Numbered from the stretch's first letter, positions 26,342 through 35,848 are shown. The stretch: DNA of 64,000 bases from JBOCEF01 sp047610385 (GCA_047610385.1 JBLGAC010000001.1:145645-209644), one strand, 5' to 3'. Numbers and translations: made by a program. Notes: a model not told the origin generated them from the sequence alone.

Positions 26342-27184
26342 ATGACCGAAGCGCACATTGAGGACGCACAGGACGCCGACAACGGTGCCCGTCATCACCA
26401 AGAGCTGCGTGACGCCTTGATCGGCGCCGCGCTGAAGCTGCTCGAAGGCGGCGGGCTTGCGGCCTTCACCCTGCGCGGCGTCTGCGCCGAAGCGGGGGTA
26501 GGCCACACCGCCCCACAGAACCATTTTGGCACCTTTTCAGGCCTGCGCGCAGCGGTGGCGGCGATCGGGTTCGAACGGCTCGGCGTGGCGATCAAGGCTG
26601 CGCTGGCGACGGCGAGCCCGGCGCGCGCCAATTGGGGCGAAGCGGCGATCCACGCATATGTCGATTTCGCCGCCCATGCGCCTGCACTGTATCAATTGAT
26701 GTTCGAACAGGGGCCCCTGCTTGACCACGATGGCCCGGCGGCGACCGCCGCGCAGGCCGCCCTCGCGCCCTTTTTCATTGCCGCCAAGGGCCTTGAGATG
26801 ACCCTGCGGGCTGAGCCGTTGGAGGGCGGCCTGTCAGAGGGGTATTATCTGTGGTCGCTGGCCCATGGCCACGCGCAGCTTGCCGCCGCGGGCGCCTATG
26901 GGCTGATGACACCGGGCATGTGCGCCCGCGAGATGATCGCGCGCATGTCCGCGGATGAGGTGATCACACCCGACGCCGCCACGCAGCGTCGCAGGCAGGC
27001 CAGGTCAGTCGAAGATGCCGAGGAAAGCGCCACGCCCGCCACCCGGGCCCCGCGCCGCCCCATCCCTGCGCCCCATTTCAGCCGCATCGCGCCGCGCTTG
27101 CGATTCGCGCAGGCCTTCAAGTTTGAAACGCTGGCCGCAGGGCCTGGGGTGCCGACTCTGGCCATCCCGAAAATGCACCGCTGA
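26342..27184 (+). CDS. TetR-family transcriptional regulator
   Basis: A 280-residue one-component regulator. The N-terminal HTH lies at about residues 22-65 (AALKLLEGGGLAAFTLRGVC followed by EAGVGHTAPQNHFGTFSGLRAA). The C-terminal part with YQLMFEQGPLLD and the GYYLWSLAHGHAQLA helix matches the WHG-type TetR domain. The tail beyond residue 210 is Arg/Pro-rich and probably disordered. The ligand and target genes are unknown. Nearby genes on the same strand are the M48 protease upstream; downstream lies the convergent oxidase subunit gene. Confidence 0.88.
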   Translation: MTEAHIEDAQDADNGARHHQELRDALIGAALKLLEGGGLAAFTLRGVCAEAGVGHTAPQNHFGTFSGLRAAVAAIGFERLGVAIKAALATASPARANWGEAAIHAYVDFAAHAPALYQLMFEQGPLLDHDGPAATAAQAALAPFFIAAKGLEMTLRAEPLEGGLSEGYYLWSLAHGHAQLAAAGAYGLMTPGMCAREMIARMSADEVITPDAATQRRRQARSVEDAEESATPATRAPRRPIPAPHFSRIAPRLRFAQAFKFETLAAGPGVPTLAIPKMHR

Positions 27185-27292
27185 CGCGCAACACCCTGAA
27201 CGCAGCGCGCGCGGCGCAGGGGGGCCCCACGCCGCGCGCATGCAATGCTGGCCGTCCCAGACTGGCCCGATCGACCCGCTAGGCGCAGCTTA

Positions 27293-27427
27293 TCAGCCGT
27301 TGACCAGCGCCATGAAGATCAGCGTGGCAATTGAGATCACCACGATGGCGATGCTGAACTTGATGAAACCGCCAAAGGTTTTTTCCTGCTCGGTGATGTC
27401 CATCTTGCCGTGTTTGAAATCGCTCAT
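27293..27427 (-). CDS. aa3-type cytochrome c oxidase subunit IV
   Basis: A 44-residue single-helix membrane protein. The sequence has a short polar N-terminus (DFKHGKMDITEQEKTF) followed by one helix (about residues 22-42), which is the pattern of the bacterial aa3 oxidase subunit IV found in Paracoccus and Rhodobacter. It associates with the main oxidase subunits in the inner membrane but is dispensable for activity. The ATG at 27427 has GGAGA eight bases upstream; the longer open frame to 27592 is not credible. It stands alone, away from the other oxidase genes. Confidence 0.85.
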   Translation of the reverse strand: MSDFKHGKMDITEQEKTFGGFIKFSIAIVVISIATLIFMALVNG

Positions 27428-27546
27428 GACGCCGTCTCCCGCAATTCGTTGTGCTTTTTGGGGCCGCAACCCCGTCTGATGCATGAATACCGGCGCCCCA
27501 CGGCATCGGGCAAGGGGCGTTTGCGTCGCGCCCGCCAGCGGCATGC

Positions 27547-27590
27547 GGAAAAGAGAACGCCCCGGCCACATTGCTGCAGCCGGGGCGTTC
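27547..27590 (-). terminator. Rho-independent terminator of rpsU
   Basis: A perfect 12-base-pair stem (27555-27566 with 27579-27590) is followed on the minus strand by a pyrimidine tract CTCTTTTCC. It lies 56 bases after the rpsU stop. Confidence 0.75.
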
Positions 27591-27646
27591 ATTGATGTCC
27601 AGCGAGGACGGGGCGACTCAGTCGCTCCGACGCTCCTTCCCGTGGT

Positions 27647-27853
27647 TCAGAGAAGACCTTCGCGCTGAGCCTTCTTGCGCGCGAGCTTGCGCGCGCGCCG
27701 AACGGCCTCTGCTTTTTCGCGAGCACGCTTCACCGAGGGCTTCTCATAAGCCTGGCGGAGCTTCATCTCCCGGAACACACCTTCGCGCTGCAATTTCTTC
27801 TTGAGCGCGCGGAGCGCCTGATCGACGTTGTTGTCGCGGACCATAACCTGCAC
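27647..27853 (-). CDS. rpsU: 30S ribosomal protein S21 (bS21)
   Basis: A 68-residue basic ribosomal protein of the small subunit platform, involved in initiation. The segment VRDNNVDQALRALKKKLQRE is the family signature, and the C-terminus is Arg/Lys-rich. The GTG at 27853 (M-Q-V-M) is preferred because the family begins MQV and AGGTGG lies eight bases upstream; an ATG three codons later is possible. A good promoter lies 45-73 bases upstream and a terminator downstream, so it is a single-gene transcript. Confidence 0.95.
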   Translation of the reverse strand: MQVMVRDNNVDQALRALKKKLQREGVFREMKLRQAYEKPSVKRAREKAEAVRRARKLARKKAQREGLL

Positions 27854-27897
27854 TGACGTCACCACCTTTCTAGATGTAGGGTCCTGTAGCGGCGCGC

Positions 27898-27926
27898 TAT
27901 ATAGCAATGCTGGCGACGCGTGTCCA
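27898..27926 (-). promoter_or_regulatory. Sigma70-type promoter of rpsU
   Basis: On the minus strand TGGACA (27921-27926) and TATATA (27898-27903) are separated by 17 bases, 45 bases before the GTG start. The -10 box sits in a short AT patch within GC-rich DNA. Confidence 0.65.
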
Positions 27927-28000
27927 CCATGCCTGGCCAGATTGCGCGCCCGCCCCCGTCGGGGCGACCCAAACGCATCATACCGCAAGGAGCGACCGCA

Positions 28001-28765
28001 ATGACCGGAAATTCCAGCGATTCCGCCGAAAATCGCACGCGCACAGAAGAAAACCGCCCGCGCACAGAGCAAGACCATATCGACGCTGCCCGCGAGGCTC
28101 TGATCGCCGCCATGCTGCCGCATGTGCCTTTTGACGGTTGGAGCAAGGAAGCCATCACCATGGCGCTGGGAGATTCGGGGGTCGATCCGGGGCTGGCGCG
28201 GCTTGCCTTTCCGCGCGGCGGGCTGGATGCGGCAATGGCGTTCCACCGCCGCGGCGACCGGTTGATGAAGGACGCACTGGCCGCCGCACCACTGGCGGAC
28301 ATGAAGATCCGCGAAAGGGTGACCTTCGCCGTGCGCACCCGCCTTGAAGTCGCAGAGCCGGACCGCGAGGCCGTGCGCCGCGGTGCCACGATGCTGGCCC
28401 TGCCGATCCATGCGGCTGAGGGCGTGCGCGCCATCTGGGGCACCGCTGACGCCATCTGGTCGGCGCTGGGCGACGAAAGCCGGGACATCAACTGGTATTC
28501 CAAGCGCGCGACGCTGTCGGGGGTGTATTCGGCGGTCGTGCTTTACTGGCTGGCGGACGAATCAGAACGGCGGGCTGACACATGGGCCTTCCTCGACCGC
28601 CGGATTGAGGACGTGATGCGCATTGAAAAGGCCAAGGCCCAGCTGCGCGCATCACCGCTGGGCCGCATCCTGGGCGGCGTCGCCGAACGGGCGGCCGGCG
28701 CCGTGCGCGCACCCGGCAGCACGCCTGAGGGCCGCCGCTTCGGCTTTCCCGGCCCACGCCGCTGA
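28001..28765 (+). CDS. COQ9 family protein
   Basis: A 254-residue member of the COQ9 family, lipid-binding partners of the ubiquinone hydroxylase in mitochondria and alphaproteobacteria. The TetR-like fold pattern is visible: LIAAMLPHVPFDGWSKEAI, LARLAFPRGGLDAAMAFHRR and DINWYSKRATLSGVYSA, the last being the most conserved block. AAGGAG lies eight bases before the ATG. The first 25 residues are polar with repeated Glu-Asn-Arg motifs. It is divergent from rpsU. Confidence 0.93.
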   Translation: MTGNSSDSAENRTRTEENRPRTEQDHIDAAREALIAAMLPHVPFDGWSKEAITMALGDSGVDPGLARLAFPRGGLDAAMAFHRRGDRLMKDALAAAPLADMKIRERVTFAVRTRLEVAEPDREAVRRGATMLALPIHAAEGVRAIWGTADAIWSALGDESRDINWYSKRATLSGVYSAVVLYWLADESERRADTWAFLDRRIEDVMRIEKAKAQLRASPLGRILGGVAERAAGAVRAPGSTPEGRRFGFPGPRR

Positions 28766-28787
28766 TGCCCGCGCTGGCCAGGCGCGG

Positions 28788-29186
28788 TCAACGCGGGGCG
28801 GCCATCCCCTGTATCTCGTTCGACCGGTGCAGGCGCCCGCCGCTTTCATACTCCACCCAGCCTGTCAGTGGCTGCGGGCGGCGGTGGCGGTGGGTCAGGC
28901 GCACGCGCGCATGACCTGCGCCGCGGCGGCGCTGCGGTGCCACGCAAACCGGCGCGCCGTCGGGCCAGCGATAACAGATCCGCACCACATTGACCGTGGC
29001 GCCGACCCGCACCGAATACGGCATCGTCAGGTCATACCGATAGAGCGCGTAGGGATCGAGCCGCAGCGCAGTCACCGTAAGCAATGGCGCGACCACGACC
29101 CCAGGTAGGTGCCCTCGGCCGGGGCCGCCCGGCACCACCACGCAGGCGGACAGGAACAAGGCAGCAATCAAAGACAGGCGGCGCAT
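28788..29186 (-). CDS. Small lipoprotein of unknown function
   Basis: A 132-residue predicted lipoprotein. The signal peptide ends in the lipobox FLSAC (Cys near residue 15), followed by a Gly/Pro-rich linker. The middle (LDPYALYRYDLTMPYSVRVGA) is strand-rich. AAGGAG lies eight bases before the ATG at 29186, which decides this start over 29204. No family was recognised. It sits tail to tail with COQ9 and 53 bases downstream of the LysR-type gene on the same strand. Confidence 0.65.
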   Translation of the reverse strand: MRRLSLIAALFLSACVVVPGGPGRGHLPGVVVAPLLTVTALRLDPYALYRYDLTMPYSVRVGATVNVVRICYRWPDGAPVCVAPQRRRGAGHARVRLTHRHRRPQPLTGWVEYESGGRLHRSNEIQGMAAPR

Positions 29187-29239
29187 CGGCGGACTCCTTC
29201 GCACGAGGATCTGGGAAACATCCCCGATCTGCGCCGATT

Positions 29240-30154
29240 CTACCGCGCGACGGCCCCCGCCGCCTTCGCCTGGATCAAGTCCTTGCGCGCCTCGCGCCGC
29301 AGCCAGTCGAACAGCGCGCGCACCGGCGGGCGCATCGGCCCCGGACGGCGCACAATGTGATACCCGCTCTCAGGTGCGGGATCCTCGTGCAGCGCCACCA
29401 GCGCGCCTGAGGCCAGATCCCCGCGCACCGCCATTTCCGTGGTGCAGGCCACGCCCTGCCCTTCGCGCAACGCCGACAGCAGCATAAACCCCGGCATCAC
29501 CGTCACGCGGGCCGGGCGCGGGCCGACGATGCCCTGTTCCGCCAGCCAGACGGCAACCTCGTCGGTGTCGGCCTCCTGCAACCATGGCAGGGCCAGCAGC
29601 GCCTCAGCGGTCGGGTCGGGAACCTGCGCCGCAAGCTCCGGCGACCCACAAATCAAAAACCGCGACCGGACCAGCGGCGTCGCCTCCATCCCCGGCCAGA
29701 CGCCGCGCCCATAGCGGATCGCCAGATCATGCTCGCGCCGTGCCATGTCGACCAGCGCGCCTGTCGGGTCGATGCGCAGCTCAACCTCCGGGTGCAGGGC
29801 GCGGAACCGGCCAAGGCGCGGCACCAGCCACGACATCGCAAAATTCGGTGTCAGCGTGACATGGACCGGGCGGGCTGCATCCTCAGCGCTGAACGCCTTG
29901 ACCGCGTCGCGCAGGACACCAAACCCCTCAGTCAGCCCTTGGGCCAGCGCGGCACCGTCCGGGGTCAGCGACAGGCCCCGCCCGGCGCGCTGCATCAACG
30001 GGCGGTCGAGATGCGCCTCCAGCTTGCGCACATGCTGGCCAATGGCGGCGTGGGACACGTTCAGCTCTCGCCCCGCGGCGGAAAAGCTGCGGGTGCGCGC
30101 GGCGGCCTCAAAGGCGCGCAGCATCGACAATGAGGGCAGTCCGTCCCAGGTCAT
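29240..30154 (-). CDS. LysR-family transcriptional regulator (GcvA-like)
   Basis: A 304-residue LysR-type regulator. The N-terminal winged HTH (about 8-66) includes LRAFEAAARTRSFSAAGREL and VSHAAIGQHVRKLEAHL; this variant is close to GcvA/AmpR-type members. The substrate-binding domain follows from about 95. GGAGGCG lies six bases before the ATG. It is divergent from a small open frame at 30271, a usual arrangement for a LysR regulator and its target, but the target's identity is uncertain. Confidence 0.92.
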   Translation of the reverse strand: MTWDGLPSLSMLRAFEAAARTRSFSAAGRELNVSHAAIGQHVRKLEAHLDRPLMQRAGRGLSLTPDGAALAQGLTEGFGVLRDAVKAFSAEDAARPVHVTLTPNFAMSWLVPRLGRFRALHPEVELRIDPTGALVDMARREHDLAIRYGRGVWPGMEATPLVRSRFLICGSPELAAQVPDPTAEALLALPWLQEADTDEVAVWLAEQGIVGPRPARVTVMPGFMLLSALREGQGVACTTEMAVRGDLASGALVALHEDPAPESGYHIVRRPGPMRPPVRALFDWLRREARKDLIQAKAAGAVAR

Positions 30155-30270
30155 CAGGGCGCCTCCGATATGAAAGCCTTACTTACATATAGAGGATTTT
30201 CTTGACGTGCATACAGCGCCGAATCCGCGCATCACCGCAACATGAAAACATAGTGACAGGAGATGCCCAG

Positions 30271-30456
30271 ATGTATGCAACGCTTTCAGGCGCCATGATG
30301 GCCGCCACCCGCACCCACACCGCTGGCCCCGAGGCACGTCGCCCCGCCCGCCGCGACGCTGCCACATGCATCCCCGCACCGGTTCGCGACACCGCACCCA
30401 AGCGCCTGCTGCGCCGGCTCAAAAGCTCTATGACGGCGCGCAACGCCGCGCGCTGA
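30271..30456 (+). CDS. Small hypothetical protein divergent from the LysR gene
   Basis: A 61-residue basic protein rich in Arg, Ala and Thr. AGGAG lies eight bases before the ATG, and the divergent position relative to the LysR-type regulator is that of a typical LysR target. The C-terminus (KRLLRRLKSS) is a positively charged helix. No family was recognised. It may be a real small gene or a chance frame. Nothing supported is seen between its stop and the acyl-CoA synthetase gene at 30615. Confidence 0.45.
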   Translation: MYATLSGAMMAATRTHTAGPEARRPARRDAATCIPAPVRDTAPKRLLRRLKSSMTARNAAR

Positions 30457-30614
30457 TCGCCCCTCGCGCCGTCCCCACGCGGAGGGGGGCGCAGGGGGAG
30501 GGCGTCAGGCCCTCCCCCGCATGGTGCAAGGCGGGCAAACCTGATCCACGCCTGTGATGCAGACCCCCCGCCGCGCGACCACGGCGAGGATCTGAGCTGT
30601 CGGCGGCGGCGTCC

Positions 30615-32261
30615 TCAGACCCGATCTTTTTTCTTCAGCGCCCTGAAATCAAAAGCGCCTGCGGTCGGGTCCTGCCCTTCGGCAAACAGCGCGTGCTTCT
30701 GGATCTTTTGCGTGCCCGTCACCGGCAATTCGTCCCGGAAAAGCATCCACCCCGGCGCCTTGTAATAGGCCAGCTGCGCGAACGTGTGGTCAAAGATTGC
30801 GCGGGCGGTCGTGTCGTCGGTGGTCGTGCCCTCGGTCAGGACGACGCAGGCCATCACCTCCTCCTCGCGGATCGGGTCCTTGGCGGCAATCACCGCCACC
30901 TGCGCCACGAAAGGCAGGCCGACGATGCAGGCCTCTACCTCAGCCGCGGCGATGTTCTCGCCTGAGCGGCGGATGATGTTCTTTTTGCGGTCGACGAAAC
31001 AGATCATCCCGCTTTCGTCCATGGTCACCGTGTCGCCGGTGTGGAACCAGCCGCCGGCCCAGGCTTCCTCAGTCGCCTCATGCTTATTCAGATAGCCTGA
31101 AAAGAACCCCTCACGTGGGGTCTCAGCGCTGTGGCGCAGCAGCATTTCGCCGGGCGTGCCATAGGGAACCTCAGTGCCGTTTGCGTCGGCGACTTTCGCC
31201 TCCAGCCCTTCGCGGGGGCGGCCGATGGCGCGGGTGTCGATCATCCGCGGCTCATCATCCGCGACGATGGCGCGGCACATCTCGGTCATGCCCCAGCCTT
31301 CGATCAGCGGCACGCCAAAGCGGTCCTCGGCGGCGGCGTGCAGGCTTGGCTCTACCCCCGCGCCCATAAGGCAGCGCAGGCCGTGGGCGCGCTCCAGCGC
31401 GCCCGCCTCGCCCGACATCAGCACCGGGATCACAACGCCGAGGTAATGGGCGATGGTCGCGCGGCATTCATTGATGTCGGCCCACCAGCGCGCGCGGGTG
31501 AAGCGGCGCGGCTGGATCTGGCAGCCACCGATGTGGAACATGCCAAAAAAGCTCATGACCAAGGCGTTGACGTGAAACAGCGGCAGCGGGTTGTACAGGC
31601 GATCGCCTTCGCGCAGCCCCAGCATCCCGCGGGTTTCGGCGTACCAGCGGCCCACATGCAGCTCATACCCTTGGGACAGCATGCAGCCCTTGGGCCGCCC
31701 GGTGGTGCCTGAGGTGTAGATCAACGACCCTTCATCCGCGGGGGTCACGGTGCCCCTTTCAGCGCGGATGTTGGGGGCGGGCAGCTGCGCCTCAGGGTCG
31801 ATGTCATCAAGCATCAGTGTCGGGATGTGGCGGCGGGTGTCGCGGCGCTGATACGCGTTGGCCTCGGCAAAGGCGTGCGCGCGGTTGGACGCCACAATGG
31901 CCAGCTGCGGCGCGCTGTCGGTCAGGATATAGGCAACTTCGGCAGGGCGCAGATCAGGGTTCATCGGCACGATTGAGGCACCGACCGCGTTGGCCGCGAA
32001 TTTCCAGATGATGTGCTCAGGCCGGTTTTCCAGATCAATGGCGATGCGGTGGCCGCGGCCATAGCCCGCGCGGATCAAGGATGCGGCGATGCGGTCGGCC
32101 TCAGCGCGGATCTGGGCATAGGTCAGCTCTCGGCCTTCGGGGTCCCAATCACGGCCAGGCTCAGGCGGGGCGCAGAACAGGGCTGCGTCGGGCCATTTGT
32201 CGGCGCTCGCGCCAAGGGCTTCGCGCATGGTCATGCCGCGGCTGTCGAGGGTGAAGGTCAT
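30615..32261 (-). CDS. AMP-dependent acyl-CoA synthetase
   Basis: A 548-residue enzyme of the ANL superfamily that activates a carboxylic acid with ATP to an acyl-AMP and then a CoA thioester. The phosphate-binding motif YTSGTTGRPKG is at about 182-192, GWGMTE supplies the substrate/AMP motif, and the hinge segment GWFHTGD followed by DRKKNIIRRSGENI is intact. The C-terminal catalytic Lys (GTQKIQKHAL) is present. The family resembles crotonobetaine/carnitine-CoA ligases; the substrate is not certain. It lies 157 bases after the kinase gene on the same strand, in the alcohol-oxidation region. Confidence 0.9.
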   Translation of the reverse strand: MTFTLDSRGMTMREALGASADKWPDAALFCAPPEPGRDWDPEGRELTYAQIRAEADRIAASLIRAGYGRGHRIAIDLENRPEHIIWKFAANAVGASIVPMNPDLRPAEVAYILTDSAPQLAIVASNRAHAFAEANAYQRRDTRRHIPTLMLDDIDPEAQLPAPNIRAERGTVTPADEGSLIYTSGTTGRPKGCMLSQGYELHVGRWYAETRGMLGLREGDRLYNPLPLFHVNALVMSFFGMFHIGGCQIQPRRFTRARWWADINECRATIAHYLGVVIPVLMSGEAGALERAHGLRCLMGAGVEPSLHAAAEDRFGVPLIEGWGMTEMCRAIVADDEPRMIDTRAIGRPREGLEAKVADANGTEVPYGTPGEMLLRHSAETPREGFFSGYLNKHEATEEAWAGGWFHTGDTVTMDESGMICFVDRKKNIIRRSGENIAAAEVEACIVGLPFVAQVAVIAAKDPIREEEVMACVVLTEGTTTDDTTARAIFDHTFAQLAYYKAPGWMLFRDELPVTGTQKIQKHALFAEGQDPTAGAFDFRALKKKDRV

Positions 32262-32418
32262 GGGGCGGGGTCCTCCGGCGTCGTTTCTTGGCCTCCCCGG
32301 CGCCCGGGGGGCAGTTAAGGCGCAGGTTCACCGCATCGCGGGCATCGGCGCAAGGGTGCGCTGCCCGATCATCGGGCAAAACATGTCGGGCATATTCCCA
32401 CGCGTCGGGCGGGTGCCC

Positions 32419-34626
32419 TCAGCCCGGCTTCAGCCCTGCCAGCATGGAGCGCAGCTGCGCCGCCGGAACCGGCTTGGTCAGCATCTCCACCCGCGCGGCC
32501 ACTGCCCTGCGGGCCAGCAGTTCAGTGCGGTCGGCGGTGATCAGGATCGCGGGCACATCGCCATACAGGCTGCGCAGGGTGCGGATCACCTCCAGCCCGT
32601 CGTCGCCCGCGTCCAGATGGCAATCGGCCAGAATCACGTCCGGGGTCACGCCCAGTTCTTCAACCCGGTGCAGGGCCTCAGCCCCGTTGGCGGCGTCCAC
32701 CGCGCTGGCGCCCCAGCTTTCCAGCAAGGACAGCATGCCTTGGCGGACCTCTTCTTCGTTCTCCACCACCAGCGCGATCAGGTCCGACAGGTCTTCTTGC
32801 GCTGCGCCGTTGGTCAGGCGGCCACGCGGCCGCGGCGCCGCCACCGCGTCACCTGCCGCCGCCCGCGGGGTTTCAAGCGCAAAGCAAGACCCCTTGCCCA
32901 CAGTGCTGCGCAGGTCCAGCGGGTGGTCCAGCAGGCGGCAGGCCCGTTCCACAATCGCAAGGCCGAGGCCCATGCCAGGCTCCGCCCCCGGCCCGCTTGC
33001 CGTTGTCTCCAACCGATGGAATTCCACGAAGATCTCGCGCAGCTTGTCGGCGGGAATGCCGGGGCCGGTGTCGAACACCTCCAACCGCACGCGGTCGCCG
33101 CGTTTGCGCGCGCCGATCAGCACTTTGCCATGTTTGGTGTAGCGCACAGCGTTGGACGCCAGATTTTGCAGGATGCGCCTGAGGTAGAACGGGTCCGAGC
33201 GCACCCACAGCGTGCTGGGCGCCACATGGAACTGCACGCCCTTTTGCGCCGCGATGGCGGCGAATTCGTCGCGCAGCGGGTCCAGCAGCCGCGCCAGCGG
33301 GAATTCCGCAATTCGCGGCTCAGCTGCGTTGCCGTCAAGCTTGGAGATGTCCAGCAGCGCGCCCAGCAGCGATTCCACCGAATTGAACGCGCTTTGCAGG
33401 CGGTCGGTGATCCGCTCCTGCTCCGGCGTCATGCGGCTTTCGGTCAGCGACGCAAGGAACAGCTTCGCCGCGTTCAACGGTTGCAGCAGGTCATGGGACG
33501 CGGCCGCAAGAAACCGGGTCTTTGAGGCGTTGGCCTGCTCAGCCTCGTCTCGTGCAGCCTGCAATTCTTCGGTGCGGCTCAGGACCCGTTGCTCCAAGGT
33601 TTCGTTCACATCGTGCAGGCGGCGCAGGGCGTCACGCTCCGCCGAAATGTCGGTGAACGAAATCACAAAGCCCCCGTCCGGGGTCTGGCGGCAATGCACA
33701 TCAAGGGTCACGCCGTTGGTGCGCTGCAATTCAATGCCGATCGGCGCACGATGGCCGGACATGCGCACCCAATCCAGCAGCGGGCGCGCGCGGGTGCCGT
33801 CCTCAATCAGATGCCGGCGGGTCAGATGCTCGACCAGCGCCTCAAAGCTGATGCCGCGGCGCAGCAAGGTGATCGGCAGGCTCATCAGCTCCTGCAAACG
33901 TGCGTTCCAGCCCGCCAGCTTGCGGTCCGCGTCAAAGATCGCGATGCCTTGGATGATGTGGTCAAGCGTTGCGCGTACCAGCCGCGCCTGATCGCCCAGC
34001 AGCTTTTCACGCTCCAGCCGCTCTGCGCGCACCAGTTCGGTGATGTCGCTTTGGATGATTGCATAGCCGCCATCAGGGGTGCGCTGCTCGCTGACCTGGA
34101 TCCAGCGATCGGTGATCAGGCGCACCACGAATTGCCCACGGGCACCGCGATGGGCGCGCATCCGCCACGCCGCCCAGCTTTGGGCCGTGGTCCCCGGGTC
34201 CAGCGCCAACACGCGAGAACGCGAGATCGTTTCGACATATTCAACAAAGGTGATGCCCGGGCGGATCTGGTCGCGCATGTCAGCAGTGACAAAGCCAAAG
34301 CGGCTGTTGCACATCACCAGACGTTCATCGGCTGAGAACAGCGCAAAGCCTTCCTGCAACGCCTCAAGCGCGTTGTGAAGCGAGGCGCGGGCACTCTCGG
34401 CCTCAGCCTTGGCGCCGGCCAGTTCATGCATCGCCTGTTCAAGGTCGTTGGTGCGCCCGCGAACCTTCGCCTCAAGGGCGACGGCGGTCTGGAACAGGCC
34501 ATAGGCCGCGCCGCTGTCGTTCGTGTCCCGCTCCACCCTATCCATCAAGGCTGTCACGATGCGGCGCAGCTTTTCGTTCTGGCGATCGAGCCCGTCGGCG
34601 GGATCGATCAGCGAAAGGTCAGGCAT
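32419..34626 (-). CDS. Hybrid sensor histidine kinase (NahK/ErcS'-like)
   Basis: A 735-residue cytoplasmic hybrid kinase. A coiled coil (about 45-92) leads into two PAS domains (about 90-200 and 215-330). A second coiled coil precedes the HisKA box ASHDLLQPLNAA with phospho-acceptor His378. The HATPase has Asn492 and the GMGLGLAIVE box, and a C-terminal receiver domain has Asp668. The SHDLLQPL box is shared with NahK/ErcS' of Pseudomonas, which pairs with a FIST-domain NosP protein. Here the start overlaps the FIST gene stop by eight bases, the same pairing. It has no membrane segment. Confidence 0.92.
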   Translation of the reverse strand: MPDLSLIDPADGLDRQNEKLRRIVTALMDRVERDTNDSGAAYGLFQTAVALEAKVRGRTNDLEQAMHELAGAKAEAESARASLHNALEALQEGFALFSADERLVMCNSRFGFVTADMRDQIRPGITFVEYVETISRSRVLALDPGTTAQSWAAWRMRAHRGARGQFVVRLITDRWIQVSEQRTPDGGYAIIQSDITELVRAERLEREKLLGDQARLVRATLDHIIQGIAIFDADRKLAGWNARLQELMSLPITLLRRGISFEALVEHLTRRHLIEDGTRARPLLDWVRMSGHRAPIGIELQRTNGVTLDVHCRQTPDGGFVISFTDISAERDALRRLHDVNETLEQRVLSRTEELQAARDEAEQANASKTRFLAAASHDLLQPLNAAKLFLASLTESRMTPEQERITDRLQSAFNSVESLLGALLDISKLDGNAAEPRIAEFPLARLLDPLRDEFAAIAAQKGVQFHVAPSTLWVRSDPFYLRRILQNLASNAVRYTKHGKVLIGARKRGDRVRLEVFDTGPGIPADKLREIFVEFHRLETTASGPGAEPGMGLGLAIVERACRLLDHPLDLRSTVGKGSCFALETPRAAAGDAVAAPRPRGRLTNGAAQEDLSDLIALVVENEEEVRQGMLSLLESWGASAVDAANGAEALHRVEELGVTPDVILADCHLDAGDDGLEVIRTLRSLYGDVPAILITADRTELLARRAVAARVEMLTKPVPAAQLRSMLAGLKPG

Positions 34627-35812
34627 CAAGATTCTCCGCAGGGTCTTCGGGCGGATACAGCGCAACGCCCGTGAAGGTCTGGTTGACGTGGAGCATGTTG
34701 TGCTGCTCCCCATATGTGTTGAACCCGACGACGCCGTGGCGGCGCAGGATCGCGGACACTTTGCCCAGCGCCTGGGCGTGCTCCACCTCCATGCGCCGCA
34801 ATGCGCAGTCAAAGCCGATCACCGTGTCAGGGGTGCCGTCCGCGCTCAGCCCGGTCAAGGCTTCTTCCAGATGCTCAGCGATGTCGCGGGCTTCAGCCAC
34901 GGTCAGCACCAACCCTTCGTCAATTGCCGAGAAAAACCGCAGGTCGCCGGTTTCTTCAATGCGCTGGATGGACCGTACATGGTGCTGCCCCCCCGCCTTC
35001 ACCACCACCGGGTTCGACGCAAAGGTCAACGGCGTCAGCTGATCGGGGTTCTTGCCAACCATGCGGGCGTATTCACGCGCGGCCGGTTCAGCGTTGATTT
35101 CATGCACAATGCGGTGTTCAGGGTCGGCAGAGGTCACCACCATGCGCCGGTCGGTCGCTGTGAAATTGTCAAAGCGGAACACCTTCACCCGCAGCCGCGT
35201 GCGGATCAGCGCGATCACCGCGGCGTCAGAATGAAACCGCCCACCATGCAGCACCGCCGTGGCGTTGAAATCCAGCGCATCCGCCGCAGACCCGCCCAGC
35301 AGCGGCGTCGCCCCCAGCGCGGGCCCAAGCGAGGACACCAGCGCATCCTCGCGCAGCGACAGCCCGTCAACCAGCATCAACGCGAATTCATTGGCATGGG
35401 CCGATGGGGCACCAGCAACGCCCAGCCGCAGCCCTTGCACAATTTCCCGACCGCGCCCCAGCGTGTAGCTGTCAAGCGGCGCGACCAGCCGCAACGAGGC
35501 CGAAAAATCGCACGCCGGCAGCCCAATGGCGACCAGCACGCCTTGGGCATAGCCTTGATCGGTGATCTCTCCCGCCGTGGTGCAGCCGATGACGGGGGCG
35601 GCGGCGAACAGCCGCTCAGCCGCCAGCGCAGCGGCCAGCGCGTCGCGGTCGCGGCCCGGAGACACAAACAAGACGATCAGCGCGAATGCCTCCGGCCCCA
35701 GCCCGTCGGCCAGCGCGGCGGCGGCGGCGGCCGGATTGGTCAGTGCGGTCCACGCACGCCGCACATGGCGTCCGAATGGCGCGCGCGGCGCGTCGTCAGC
35801 CCCGGCGGTCAA
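34619..35812 (-). CDS. FIST-domain sensor protein (NosP-like)
   Basis: A 397-residue soluble protein with a FIST N domain (about 30-215, beginning ALIVLFVSPGRDRDAL and PVIGCTTAGEI) and a FIST C domain (about 220-370, ending in GVVGFNTYGEQHNMLHVNQT). FIST proteins bind small ligands, and the NosP subgroup binds heme and senses nitric oxide, modulating a neighbouring hybrid kinase. The translationally coupled kinase and the nearby quinoprotein genes match the Pseudomonas NosP neighbourhood. Heme binding is inferred; no heme ligand can be assigned here. It starts 36 bases after the response regulator stop. Confidence 0.88.
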   Translation of the reverse strand: MTAGADDAPRAPFGRHVRRAWTALTNPAAAAAALADGLGPEAFALIVLFVSPGRDRDALAAALAAERLFAAAPVIGCTTAGEITDQGYAQGVLVAIGLPACDFSASLRLVAPLDSYTLGRGREIVQGLRLGVAGAPSAHANEFALMLVDGLSLREDALVSSLGPALGATPLLGGSAADALDFNATAVLHGGRFHSDAAVIALIRTRLRVKVFRFDNFTATDRRMVVTSADPEHRIVHEINAEPAAREYARMVGKNPDQLTPLTFASNPVVVKAGGQHHVRSIQRIEETGDLRFFSAIDEGLVLTVAEARDIAEHLEEALTGLSADGTPDTVIGFDCALRRMEVEHAQALGKVSAILRRHGVVGFNTYGEQHNMLHVNQTFTGVALYPPEDPAENLDA

Positions 35813-35848
35813 TGGCGAGCCCCTTCCAAGTCCCGTGGTTTGGGAAGG

